This document shows positions 1 through 11,115 of a DNA stretch of 64,000 nucleotides, piece by piece. The notes below the pieces were generated by a model. That model had not been told where the DNA came from. It ran no database searches and saw only the letters and a program-made list of their open reading frames with translations. How positions within the stretch are numbered: the first letter of the stretch is position 1; the number at the start of each line of letters is the position of its first letter. A program made the translations under genes and the position numbers. This DNA is from Symsagittifera roscoffensis (taxonomy: Eukaryota; Xenacoelomorpha; Acoela; Convolutidae), in NCBI RefSeq assembly GCF_963678635.1, contig NC_087062.1, positions 25,688,177-25,752,176 of the forward strand. The letters run 5' to 3'.

Positions 1-2786
1 CCTTCAGGGAAGTCTTGGATGAGTATACATCCGGTTCCTACATTTGAGGAGTCGGCGTGAATGTGGAATGGGCAGTTTACATCAGGTATGGCATTTGAAA
101 TATCATGACAGAATTTGTCTTTCAGTTTTTGAAAAACTTCTTCATGGCATGGTAGCCATTGAAACTTATCACTACTGTTTGCCAGTTCATATAGACATTT
201 TGCGTCCACATGAAAATTGATGATGTATGTGCTGTAGAATCCCATGACACCTAATACTCCTAGAACTTCTGTTTTTGATTCAGGGGATTTCAATCTTTTT
301 ATGTCATCAATTCGTGAAGCGATTGGGGAAAGACCATCTTTAGAGACAACATGGCCTAAAAATTTAACTTTTCTTAGGAAGAAAAAGGTTTTATCAGGGG
401 CAGCTTTTAAGTTAGCCTTCCGTAAAAGAGAATGATATTCTCGAATTGTGTCAAACATTTCATTTTTACTTTGACTCTGTAACAGAGTGTCGTCTATGTA
501 AGTAATTGCTTTTTTTTCTTTAATGAGAGGTCCGAAGGCATATCTCATTAGTTTACTGAAGAAATTTGGAAGTGGTTTCAAGCCATAAAAACCAACTTGG
601 TAGGTATATTGTCTACCTCCTACAATAAAGCTTGTTAATTTCTGAGCCTCATCTGTTAGAGGTACTTGATGGTAGGCGCAAGAGAGATCACTACTTGTGA
701 AGTATGATCCGTTTATTCGGGTCATGAGAACTTGTAGTGGTTCTAATGGCCAACTACAATTGCTAGTATCTGTGATTGAGTTTAGATACCTAGCATCCAA
801 GACCAACTTAACGTAGTCTTTTTTTGGAAGAATGATGACTGGATTTACGAACCATGAGTTCATATCATCTTTTTCATTTAGTTCTCTGACTATGCCTGCT
901 TGGATTAATTCATCCATTAACTTGTCCAATTTATCTCTTAGATGGACTGGGATTTTACTCGGTCGTTGTTTTTTGAACGTTGCGTCCTTTTTGAGTGGTA
1001 TGTGGAATTTATGTTTTGTTTTTCCAATATCATATTTGTGATGAGAATAAACGTCTTGATCCTCTATCAGCATTTGAATTAGATCAGCAAATTCATCATC
1101 CGATATATCACTTTGTGTGAAATCGAAGTCAGATAAGAATTTAATAGTAGTTTCGATTTTTTCCAAAGTGCTACTATTGTCCTTATCAATTGAGGAGTAT
1201 TGGGTAAACGTTTCGTTGACAAGAAAGGCAATTAGCCGATCATTATGTTCTTTGTTTCGGTACTTTTTAAATTGTTCTTTCAAGGGAGGCCTGCAAAGGT
1301 TCTTTGCATCATTAGAAAAGTCGGTTGCTATTTCGTTTTCATTTTTGCATACTTTGACTATATCTGAACCAATTTGTTCAAATATTTCTGATACGTTTTC
1401 TGTATCAAACACTTCAAGGGCAGGCATGTCCTTGATTTCTTGTCCTGAAACATAGACAAATATAGTAATTCCAGAATGTTGGAATACATCGAGAATGATT
1501 TTGGAAACTTCTTCCCAATTCATTTTATCTAAGCCACAAGCAATTTTGGGTATTGCGATAGATCGAATATTATTTGCTATAGCATGATCTTTCATTTCAG
1601 ACAAGGTGTTGAATATAGCGTCGTAAGTGGGTTTCTGAAAGTACCTCTGTTTGGTAATCAGGTTAAATATGACTTGTCCAGATTTTGGATCAGTGAAGAT
1701 GAGAATATCGTTAATGTTAGCATGTATTGAGTTACAAAAGTGTCGTAGCTCAGGATACCTTTTGCTAATTGATTCAGCAAACCCTTTTTTCATTGCTCTA
1801 TCTGCAGAGATTGTATGGGCAATGGGCATATTCGATTCGAATATGGACCTTTTTTTGAAGTCTACATATTGTAGACAGGGGCCGGATAATTGATTATTGC
1901 TTTCCTGTGTTGTATTGACAACAGTGTTCAGCATGAAACAGCTATCGAATTCTGAACTTTCGTTTAAAATTCTCGTTGTGAACTCATCACAATCGTGGAT
2001 AGCAAATATTTTATCCTCGTATCCTTGAATATCAGTTACTGCATAGCCTAGTACACACTTGTTTAGTGTGACAGGATGATCTTTCTGATTTTCAATTAGG
2101 ATAGGTAGGCTTTGCTCAATTTGAGTACAAACTGTATTAATGAAAACCAATTCGGTTTTAGTTGTATTTTTATGAGGCAGGAATGTAGTCCCTTTTTCGA
2201 AGTATGAATTTGGTTTAGCCAAGTGTTTGTATAAGTATGTAGAGCGTGCTGGAATGAACAAGGGTTCTTTCAAGTTAATTGAGACAATCTTTGAAACGTT
2301 AGGATATTCTTTATCGTTGTTCATCAACCCGTAGGATATTACACCTTCTTTTGATTTGAGCTCAACTGCTGGGATATCAAAGTAGAGAGCTTTTAAGAAG
2401 AGATGACAAAAGTCTACTCCTAATAGGTTAGCAGTCTTTTCTTCAGTTATCCACACTTTGTGGTTAGATGGATATTTTCCATCAGTGTCGAAACAAGATT
2501 GGATAGATGTATGGCCAAACATACGTATATCAGATCCATTATAAGTCTTTGCTTTAATTTTGGATCGGTAGATTGTCATTTTTTGACCTAATTTTTCCAA
2601 TTCCTGATAAGTTGGGTAGTTTATGATACTACAAGTTGATCCTGGATCAATCATGAATTCAATTTCAAGTCCACTATTATTATTTTTGTCTCCGGTGGCA
2701 AAATGATATAAGCTAAGATATATCCTTGATTTAGGATTACTATCATCGCTCGGTTTCGGAGACTTTAATAGTTTAAAGGAAAGAAA
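1..2786 (-). CDS. pol: Pol polyprotein: protease, macro domain, reverse transcriptase, RNase H (partial)
   Basis: This frame is open from 2786 to base 1 and presumably translated as a Gag-Pol fusion by -1 frameshifting. Numbering from 2786, a retropepsin-like active site DPGST lies at residue 47 (2648). A connector follows, including PVTLNKCVLGY. Residues about 320-445 (about 1830-1455) form a TARG1/OARD1-like macro domain with ITKQR, KPTYD and the loop IACGLDKMNW. RT follows, with its first catalytic Asp in LVLDARYLNS (residue 664), then SSDLSCAYHQVPL and YIDD (Asp 765). RNase H begins with HADSS (Asp 912). The elements known to me have no macro domain between protease and RT. Its likely chemistry, by analogy with TARG1, is hydrolysis of ADP-ribose from proteins or nucleic acid; that is inference. 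All key residues fall in one frame, so it is not a chance overlap. The C-terminus is missing at the window edge. Confidence 0.92.
1455..1832 (-). other. Macro domain (TARG1/OARD1-like) inside Pol
   Basis: By eye the segment follows the TARG1/OARD1 branch of macro domains: an N-terminal IAHTISADRAMKKGFA stretch, a FNLITKQRYFQKPTYD block, a helix ending near KDHAIANN, then IRSIAIPKIACGLDKMNWEE, and a last strand ITIFVYVSG. In human OARD1 the catalytic pair is a lysine in the ITKK loop and an aspartate in the CGLD loop. Here a lysine is coded at 1652-1650 and the aspartate at 1529-1527. The usual glycine before CGLD is alanine. Both flanks stay in frame with protease and RT, so it is part of the polyprotein and not a separate gene. 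Confidence 0.88.
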
Positions 2787-4098
2787 TCAGTGATCGCATC
2801 ACAGTAATTGACTTCTTCCTCAACCCAGTGGGTAGTTTCAGACTGTATTTGATTCGATCTAAAATTTGGTGATTGAGATCGCGTTGAGTCTCGACTGTTA
2901 TTGCTATTATAGCTTCCAGTGTTATATGGTCGACCTCTAGGATTACTATTGAATTGCCTATTTTCTTGGTCGTAGAACTGTTTAGCAACTTGTTCATTTT
3001 CTCTGAACCTTTTGGAAATTATTTCCGTTGTAGTTATAATTATGGCGAATGCCATAGTTATTTTGGCTAGGATTTGAATTGTTAGTAGTTCTGTTTTGGT
3101 TATCCCAAAACCGGTTACTTGGGTTAGGGTTATTCTGGTTAGGGAAGTTATTCGGTCTTCGATTTCGTTTATAATCAGTTTCAAATGAAACTCTTCGTTC
3201 ATTTTTTGTTGTGAGTTCTTTTCGCAACTTATTTACTTCGTCCTGAACTTGCTTTTTGGAACATCTAGATATAGAATGTCCATTCATTCTGCAATATTCG
3301 CAGAATCGTGTACTATTTGGTCTTCCCTTGATGTCAGGGTGACGTCGTTGAAATGAATTCTGATCATTGATTGCACTAACTTCTTGATTCTTGATCAATT
3401 TTGTTAGTTCTTTAATTTGAGTTTCTAATGAAGTCATTTTATCCGTTGTTGACTTATTGGCAGGATCAGTAGCAACAATGAATGTTAGATCCTTAGTGAT
3501 TACATGATTTGTGAATTGATCCCAGTTGGCATTTGGATGCTCTATCATGTATTCATGAGCTTTTTGTTTAAGGGCTAGAGGTCTTAGTCCCTTAATTGAG
3601 AAATCAATATACTTTTGACTTCTTTGTCTGTTTTGTATAGTTCTCTCAGCATTTTGAGCAGCTTCAGTAGCATGAACGGCTTCATCAATACTTTCGGGCC
3701 ATCCTCTATCTACAGAAGATTTAATTCTGTGGAAGTAATTTTTTATTAATTCGCCATCTTGGCGAGCTGCATTTTCAGCATCAATTCTATGTTTGAATTG
3801 ATCTCGTCCGTCGAACGAATCTGTTTAGGAAGAGATCTTTGAGTTGTGCCCATGTGGTAGCATTGGTTACATTATCATTGAACCATTCAAGAGATGTATC
3901 AGTTAACAATGATCCGAATAGGGATCGTTGTCTGCTATCATAGCTGCGTCGTGCATCATTATCAGCAGGTCTTTGACCTAATGAGAAAAGAATTTTGTTT
4001 TCAACTGAATTCCAAAAAGCCGTAGCATTTTGGTTCGGATCGTTTCCCGAAAATGTCATTAAAGACAAATTGGGATGGGATATTGGGGTATCAGCCAT
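2765..4098 (-). pseudogene. gag: gag (capsid/nucleocapsid) with two frame breaks
   Basis: Gag-like coding starts at the ATG at 4098 and runs in three successive frames: 4098 to about 3815, about 3815 to about 3000, and about 3000 to the stop at 2765. Each change equals one extra base (or two missing), so these look like indels or assembly errors and not programmed shifts. The first part carries the capsid-like NATAFWNSVENKI and EWFNDNVTNATTWAQLKDLF. The middle has a CCHC zinc knuckle (C-X2-C-X4-H-X4-C, 3302-3261) within FCEYCRMNGHSISRCSKK. The last part is Asn/Gln/Arg-rich, as nucleocapsid tails often are. As sequenced it cannot make a full Gag. Confidence 0.8.
2771..2777 (-). promoter_or_regulatory. 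-1 ribosomal frameshift slippery site TTTAAAC between gag and pol
   Basis: Read in the gag frame the heptamer is T TTA AAC, a canonical X XXY YYZ slippery sequence, two codons before the gag stop (2767-2765). Slipping back one base enters the pol frame exactly (codon starts change from 1 to 2 modulo 3). The pol frame has a stop at 2789-2787 just upstream, so the overlap is short and the heptamer falls inside it. I did not model a downstream pseudoknot or stem. Confidence 0.82.
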
Positions 4099-4300
4099 TT
4101 TATTTTTAGTTTAAAACTTTAAAAAGAAAGATAGAAAAGTTTATAAATTTGTTTAGAAAACTTAAATTTCCGATTTGGAAATTTATTACTTCTCTTTATT
4201 TGTAAGAGAAATTTCAACAATTCTCCAGTTTGAGAATTGGAATCTTTGCTGCTTATCTCTTTTTGAGACTTTAGCAATTTTTGCGAATTTTTAGAAGGTG

Positions 4301-4319
4301 AGCCTCACTGGTCGCACCA
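4301..4319 (-). other. tRNA primer-binding site
   Basis: The minus strand starts TGGTGCGACCAGTGAGG directly inside the LTR. Its complement (plus strand) reads as a tRNA 3' end: a T-stem CTCAC, an acceptor strand TGGTCGC, discriminator A and CCA. I cannot assign the amino acid with confidence. Confidence 0.75.
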
Positions 4320-4877
4320 ATTTATTACGCTAGCAACACTATGTGCGCCGGACAAAACGCTTGCTAGGAATAAAGGGTCCTTTCTACTTTCTATCTTAGA
4401 AAGTAAATCTAAAATTCGCTGAGAAATATTTTATTAAAAAAAGAAGTTAGTATGAATTTACAGCAAGTTGCCTTTTGACTCAATATCTATTTTAACGGTG
4501 AGATTAGAGATATTTTTTAGAGATTGGTTGGGGTGGTAGAAGAGAGTGGTGTTGGTGTTAGAAGAGATATTGTTGGAATGAATTCCCGTAGTTTTGAGCT
4601 TCTATTTATACTCAGATTGGGAAATCACGCCACTTTTCGTATCAAATGAGAAGTTTCTTTTAACTTCGTATTCTTTATTCGTACATTCGTATTTTACGAG
4701 AAGAAGGTTTCGTATGCTCGTATTTTACGAGAGGAATCGTTAATATTCGTATTGAATGAGAATAGTCGTTTCAATTCTCAATGCTTAAAGCGTTATACGA
4801 ATTATTCCAATAGCATTTCCCTTCCTTTTGCAAGGGAATAAAAACATATTTCTTTTGGTGGTGGCGGCGGCGTCACA
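4320..4877 (-). repeat. 5' LTR (boundaries estimated)
   Basis: The inner edge is set by the primer-binding site. The outer edge is proposed at TGTGACGCC (4877 downward), with the inner end reading GCGTAATAAAT. The region holds a TATA box on the element strand. The partner LTR is outside the window, so length (about 558 bp) and ends are estimates. Confidence 0.6.
4603..4610 (-). promoter_or_regulatory. LTR TATA box
   Basis: TATAAATA on the minus strand, inside the proposed LTR and about 500 bp upstream of the gag ATG, is placed where an LTR promoter would start the genomic RNA. Confidence 0.55.
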
Positions 4878-4937
4878 TTTTGTGAACGCAATAAAATAAT
4901 TCATGTTTCTGTTTCTATTTGAAATCAGAACAGTAAG

Positions 4938-5010
4938 CATTTTCTCCATACACTTGATGTATGGAATTGTATGAATAGCATTTTCGGTGTATGGAGGTCA
5001 TCCCGATTAG
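4938..5010. repeat. Fragment of the GGTCAACCCGGGA inverted-repeat family
   Basis: The stretch with TGTATGGAATTGTATGA and TTTTCGGTGTATGGAGGTCA, ending in TCCCGATTA, is a diverged copy of the right end of the element at 20352-21119. The rest of 5010-5460 holds A+T-rich sequence with repeated ATAATCGATTATAAT-like palindromes and no gene. Confidence 0.6.
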
Positions 5011-5459
5011 TTAGTAGAAAAATACCAAGTGTTATATGTTGTGGCCGTACTTGGAGAAACAAGTGGATTTTTCCCACCGTACCCCAATGTGTGGCTTTGG
5101 TATTCCCATGGTACCGACATCTGTTGTAGTTCCCCCCGTTCGAGTACCGGCGGCCTACTCAGCTAGTCTCAATAGTTTTCAAATGTAATCCATTATAATC
5201 GATTAAAAATAGATTATAATCCCAATATTTTTAATCAGTGTAATCCATTATAGTCATAATAATGGACTCTTTTAGAGGTTATTAATCAAAATTTCCTGTT
5301 TAATGCAGTTGCTAAGTTTTACGTTTTATAAACTTGTACTCTTCACATAATATTTTTTTACTTTCAAATTTTCTCTACTCTTTCAATTTGGCAGTTAAAC
5401 ATTTTGTTCAATTGTTTTTCACCATCGGCCACGTTGACTGTCGCTATTCGCCCACAGAC

Positions 5460-5970
5460 CTCCTCTCTCATAATCAGGTAAAAGTAAGGGGGCGGGAGAT
5501 CAATGGTTGAACGGGGAGGCGTTGTATTTATTGGTTAAAAGGGCGATGGTTGAACGGGAATGGGGGCGGGGGGGTTGACTCAACATAAACCCTTTCCCCA
5601 GTTTACTCCCTCCAAAGTTTGTCCCTCTCCCTCAGTTCCCCCTCCCCAGTTTACCCTCGCCACCCCCTTCCCCAGTACTGAACGTGGGTGTGGGGGGATT
5701 TGTTAAAAATATTTCGTGGGGTTTAAATGGGGGATACAGAGGTGTAGTTTACGTTGAGTGCCCCCGTTCAATGTAGCCCCCACTCTCAGTTCCGCCCTCT
5801 CCAGTTTGCCCCCCTCAGTTCTCCCTCTTCAGTTTAGCTCCTCCCCCACATCCCCTAGTTTACTAACCGTTGGCGGGGGGGGGGTTGTTAAAAAATTAGG
5901 GGCCGCGGGTTAAAATGGGGAAAAGAGGTGGAGTTCATGTTGAGTAGCCCCCCTGTTCAGTAGCGTGAGT
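5460..5970. repeat. G/C-rich tandem repeat, about 186-bp period
   Basis: Two diverged copies of a unit running from a G-rich TGTTAAAAA segment through AAATGGGG, AGAGGTGTAGTTTACGTTGAG and a run of C-rich CAGTTTGCCCCC-like blocks are visible, starting near 5680 and 5865, with a partial copy before. It is strand-asymmetric (C-blocks then G-blocks). No coding is seen. Confidence 0.6.
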
Positions 5971-6496
5971 AGCTCCATGATCAATAGTAAAAAATTTGGG
6001 TCACCAACTCTACCACGGAGTCTAGCACCAGGAAAAAAAGGAAAAATAAAAAGAAAATTGTAAAATAAAACCCCTGTGTATTTCTATTTTTATTTACTTT
6101 TTCATGCATGGTTTTTTGTTGATGTCTGCAGAATAGTTAGTTATAAAATAAAATTGTACAAAGTTCTCGGCCAAGCGTTTTCAAGAGTTTAATTAGCAGT
6201 AAATTTTTTCGGCCGAAAAAAAAATCGATTTTCAAGGATTTTGTTGCCTAAAAAATTGACTGTAATCGATTATAATTGATTTTTGAGTATTGACAATAAT
6301 CAATAATGATAATCTCCAGACATCACTTTTTCATGGTTGGATGGGTCATGAAAATCGATCATATATCGGTTAAGTTTTTTTCCGATATAATCCTTTATAA
6401 AAGTTATTTCCCATAAAGGTTATTTCCCAGTGAGGGTAACTAGGATTAAGTTGACAAACGACAATAGATCAAATTGAATTCGCGCTGACACATTTC

Positions 6497-6519
6497 ACAC
6501 ACCCACACATACACACACA

Positions 6520-6576
<57 letters not shown>

Positions 6577-6617
6577 TCACATATGCACCACACACACGCA
6601 CACACTCACACACGTAT
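6497..6617. repeat. (CA)n(CT)n compound microsatellite
   Basis: CA repeats flank a long CT tract with few interruptions, and CA repeats resume after it. It lies just upstream of the first gene A exon found. A much shortened version is kept in the gene A 5' copy near 59.39 kb. Confidence 0.9.
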
Positions 6618-6658
6618 AGACGAACTAGATATTTATAATGGTGTAGATATGATTTCAG

Positions 6659-9600
6659 GTACTGGATCCGATCGAAGAGAGTAGTAAGTTCCTTCTGGTT
6701 GTTCTTCTATGAAAAAAAAAATCTGCGATTCACAAATAGGATCAAACAAGTTTTCTAAGCCCATCTAATCCTAATGATATAGAGTCTTACTTATTTTCTG
6801 GCGCAATTGATATTACTGCAATCAAGGCAAAAAATTGCTGTTATGTATGTTTTTCAGGACCTAAAGTGGACTCAAGACAGTCTCGAAGAGCCTCGGCTCC
6901 TCCGCCGCAGAAGTCGAATGCGGACAAGGTATCTGACAAGAACAGATCTTCGGATGGGAGTGCACCGAAGACGAGAGTAAGAAACACATATTTTGGTTCC
7001 CACCTGGTCACTGAAATTGACTGCACGGAAAGGTTGAATAGGTTGGAGTTTTTCCCACCGATTTCAGGTACCTCACCAAAAACTTTAAGGAGTCAATCGT
7101 GGATTTATGTTCAAAACTTATCAGTCGTGAGTTCCAAAAAAATCGCTTAAGTTATCCCAATGTTGATAAATCCTTCTCTGAATATTTTTGGTTATAAAAC
7201 AAATTTAGAGCTTCTGGTTGAATTGTCATATCTGGCCATTACCCCAATTAATAGACGAAATTTTTGTTTTTTAAAATTAATGATTATGTTATTAACTAGT
7301 TTTCTAACTCTTATAAGCACTATTGCAACCACCCCTCCCCGAACACCCATAAAAACAAAACTCGAAAAAATGTAGCATTTAAAATTGAATGTAAATTGAA
7401 TATTTACGCACAACCGGATTTCGATTGGATGAAGTTGCAGCAATTGTCTATTTTGACAAGCTGTCGCCTCACGGTTTTCTATGTCTTTCAGCCGAAGAGA
7501 TTCAAGAAACGATCAGCATCGGCTAGCAAGGCGAGGAAGGGATCGGGTGCAGAGGGGGCGGGGCAAGGGGTGGATGGGGGTGATGATGGTACCAATGCAC
7601 ATGAAAGATCCGTGTCTGCTCCTCCTCTCTTCTCAGACGTGGCCAAACGACTCATGTTCGCCAAAAGAAGGTACAATTTGATGGTCTCCAGCGGATTGGT
7701 TAACTTGTACTAACTAACTAACAAGAAATCGTATGGCAGGAGCGTAAGAACAATTCTCCGCCATGATCTAAAAAGATCATGCGCTCGTCCTTGTCCTCTT
7801 TGGTAAAAAATGGTTTTAGGAAACTCAAATCTTGAAAATTGCGAACTAGTTAAAAGGTTAAGACGTGTTCACTAATTCGTCACCGAAACATGACGCTCCT
7901 TTCAATGAGCTCTCGTTCTTGTTTGCTTTCTCTTTTGCATGTTTCTTGACTATAAAGTAATCTTTTTGGAACTGGTGTGGTTGTTGTTTTTACTATCAGG
8001 TACTCTACGATGCGGCTGAAGACGGCGGTGGCGAGGAAGATGCGCAGTCTCATGATGGCAGAGAAGAGGAACATGGAGGAGGAAGACAACAGGTACACGC
8101 GCACAAACAAAGGGCACGACGGAACCGACTTCGAAAAGGTCAAGAGGGGTCAATTTTTATGACTATAGTCAATTGCAACCTTTGATATATTTTAGATTTA
8201 TTTTTCGAAGTTTGAAAAAAAATCAAAAAACGTTTTACTAGCTCCGTAACATAATAGTATAATGTACTAGCTCCGTATAATGGTAAGCATGTTCACAGCG
8301 TATCATGATCACCAGAAGTGTTCACGTAAAAGCCTTCTTCTTTATTTGAACATGGAATACCCGTTTAAGCCTAATATCCGAGCGATTGACGTGGGGGACT
8401 TGCTCCTGTCTGAGACGAGTGAGAGTGAGTACGGGGGAGGACTAAAAGCGAGAGACTACAGGGGAGGGAGCAAAGGAACATCAGATCCCAGTTAGTTGGT
8501 CTAATTCTCCCTTTAAGCCACAATAGTTTTCTTTTTTTTATCAACAGGGAGTCTTTTTCAGTAACTCAAAATCTTGGTGCCGGTCAATCAATCATTTTTT
8601 TCAACGCGCGCTCACCTTTCAAAGTTATGAGAATATATTGATGCCAAAGGCGCCGTTAGAAAAATTTTAAGGTTGATCGATCATAAATGGATACTGGTAT
8701 TTAATGTGTTGAATCCTTAAGAGCAAAAGCCTACTCCAAGTATCCAGCTCCTGCTTTATGAGATCTTTTGACTAATATATGTCAAAATTATTGAACACAT
8801 CAAAAGTTCACATGCTAAAACCTTTCAGAACCCATCAACCGCAACCTTTTCTTGTTCCAGGCGATACCCTGACAGCACTCCGTGTGTTGAATAGAGAAAG
8901 GGGTTCTTCTGTGTTGAGTAGCAATGGAGTGTCAGTGGAGTTGGACCAGTTCATCGGACCCAGAGACTGCGAGGACATCCTCCAGAGGACCATCAACAAA
9001 ATCAAAAGTGAAGGATACTAGAGCAAATTTACTATCCCTCGAATCTCTGACACCGATGTCACCCAAATTTTATGACATCTGTTTGGCTTTTCTAATAATG
9101 ACATCCATTAAGTTTTACATTAAAATTGTGAGATCCGTTAGGTTTCTCTCCAAAAAAATGGCGTTTTGATGGTCATGGGCGTCCTGGTTTAGGGATCATT
9201 TGGTGGTTTTTTATCAGGAATTCGGGACTTTTAGGAACGTGATAATGACACTTGAGGCAAATTCTGCAAGCCAGTTTCTGTCTCCGAAGTTTTTGAAGAT
9301 GAGTTACACATTGTTTTTTCTCACCTTGGGTTTTACGGTACTTTCTATAGTACCTTCTGCTATAGCGTTAAAAAAAACAAGCGAATAAAAAAAGCTGCTA
9401 GCTTGTAAAAAGAACTAGCTTGTGAAAACTTTTGGTCGAAACCTGATAAACGTAGAAAATTACCTTTTGTGAATAGAAACGCGGGCAAAGATGGATTTTC
9501 ACAGGTTTTCGAGAGGCTCAAAAATTCAATTTTGTTCGATTGAAAAGAAATCATATGTGTTCGATTGAAACTATCGCTTGTATCTATCATTGTTGCAGAC

Positions 9601-11115
9601 ACTGGTTTGTGTGGGAAGATAGCAGACATGAAATCGAGAGAGGGACACATGATGAACTTGAGAAGGGCAGTGGTGAAGCCTCACTCCACTGAGACGACAA
9701 CAGGAGGCAGCAACCCCTTCAACAGGTACCAGGAGCTGGAGCGACTCAACCACTTCCTTGGTGAGAGTCCTCGCTTGTGACTGTTTCATAGTCTAGTAGC
9801 TACAATTAGTACGAGCTATGGTTCTGCGGAAGGTTTAAATAACATGCGTTTTGAAAGTTTTCAATTCAAGCCCGGAACTTGTATCCAATCTTGTAGTGCT
9901 TTATACACTGTAGTCATGTAAAAGAATCAGTATAAAGTCAGAAATGTTTCAAAAGAAGAAAGCTTACTATAAAAATGAAATGAATTAGTCGCATACTATT
10001 GAAAAAGCAAAAAGATTCCCCCAGTTTCCAAGTTGTCTTTTTGTAAAAATAATTTTTTTTTGCAGAGCAACTGATGGACAAGATGAGAGACTGTCCGATA
10101 GAGGATGAGAACAAGATCAACATAGTGGAGATCACAGACCAGATTGTGAGGTATCTCTCCGAGGAGGAGTTCCACATGTTCCGCTTCTGCCTCGGACTCC
10201 AAATCGACCATGCAGTGCCTCCCAAACTCGAGGAACACACCAGACTCTTTTCCAGATTACTCCTTGTTTCAGCTAGGCGTATTATAGCGAAGGAAATGGA
10301 TGAATTTGAAATCAGACAACCATTTTCAAAAATGAAAAATTTCTCAACAGGGCGTGTTTGTCATTCTGATTTGATTTTGGGTAAAATATTATCTTTTCTA
10401 AATTACCCTTTCTATGGCAGGTACAACACGTGTTGTTTCAATCAGTAATCAATCAGAAACAAGAAACTCACGTTTTAGGATTTAATTAGACAAAAATGAA
10501 TAACAACATTAATGCAATCTTGAAAGGGCGAGCCCTGGAAAAAAGTCTTGCAGGAACACCCATTGGTGATCAGATTGAAAACGTTCATAACTGACTACAA
10601 ATCAGGGCAGAATTCAATTAGTAAACTAAGTGCCTCAATATATGGGACTTATTGTTCTGACAACTCTTGGAGTGGGCACGAATTATGACACGAGTTTGGT
10701 TTCTTTTCTCGTGAAATCAAGTATTTCAAGTAATTCAATCATCTCCCAATTTGATTTAAGTTTTTTTTTGCCTTGTAGGTTATAATTAACGAATTCTGTA
10801 ATGTGTAAGCCAAACCATTCTAATCAACAAAACAAAGAGAAATTTCAAAAAAAAACGAATCTTTTGAAACAAAAATTGTTGAACATTTCACCATTTCATC
10901 TGACTGTTTCTGAACAGAAAATTGTTTTTCTTTCTCTCAACTGATGTTAGTCGAAATGTACCCGGTTGAATTGTGCCCTAACATCAGTGCTGAAGAAGAT
11001 CTTCACCTTCTTCCGCAAAGTGGAGAACCAGTCGGAAATTGACGACATCTACTTGACAGAGAAAAAAAGGAATCTCCAGCAGACCGAATTGGACCAGGGG
11101 AGCCATCGCCAATAA
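6659..11115 (+). CDS. Gene A: unrecognised multi-exon host gene (5' end not found)
   Basis: Nine exons join in one frame: 6659-6683, 6858-6976, 7492-7670, 8000-8092, 8333-8490, 8861-9007, 9599-9760, 10066-10278, 10988-11115 (407 residues then TAA). Acceptors are mostly T-rich ending CAG, and donors are GTAAGT, GTAAGA, GTACAA, GTACAC, GTTAGT, GTGAAG, GTGAGA and GTATTA. Intron phases agree at every join, the strongest support for the model. The fifth exon's acceptor (purine-rich) and the eighth donor are the weak points. No initiator exon was found, so the N-terminus is missing. The protein starts basic, with two RRxSAPP/RSVSAPP phosphosite-like motifs, has a basic stretch (MRLKTAVARKMRSLMMAEKR), then a helical part with EQLMDKMRDCPIEDENK and YLSEEEFHMFRFCLGLQID. 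I recognise no domain and give no function. The first two exons are copied as a pseudogene near 59.5 kb. Confidence 0.7.

Larger units (their letters stand above)
1..4877 (-). mobile_element. Ty3/gypsy-like LTR retrotransposon carrying a macro domain (left-truncated by window)
   Basis: Read on the minus strand the order is LTR (about 4877-4320), tRNA primer-binding site (4319-4301), gag (4098-2765), a -1 slippery site, then pol running off the left edge. Protease, then macro domain, then reverse transcriptase (RT) with YIDD, then RNase H is the Ty3/gypsy order with an added macro domain. Any integrase and the second LTR lie outside the window, so target duplications cannot be checked. Pol has no internal stop over about 930 codons, so the copy is young, but Gag changes frame twice. 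The gypsy assignment rests on domain order and RT motifs, not on a phylogeny. Confidence 0.9.

Noticed and set aside
244-1893. Four plus-strand open frames of 63-112 codons
   Set aside because: They lie opposite the continuous Pol frame, which carries all the protease, macro and RT motifs. They are antisense shadows.
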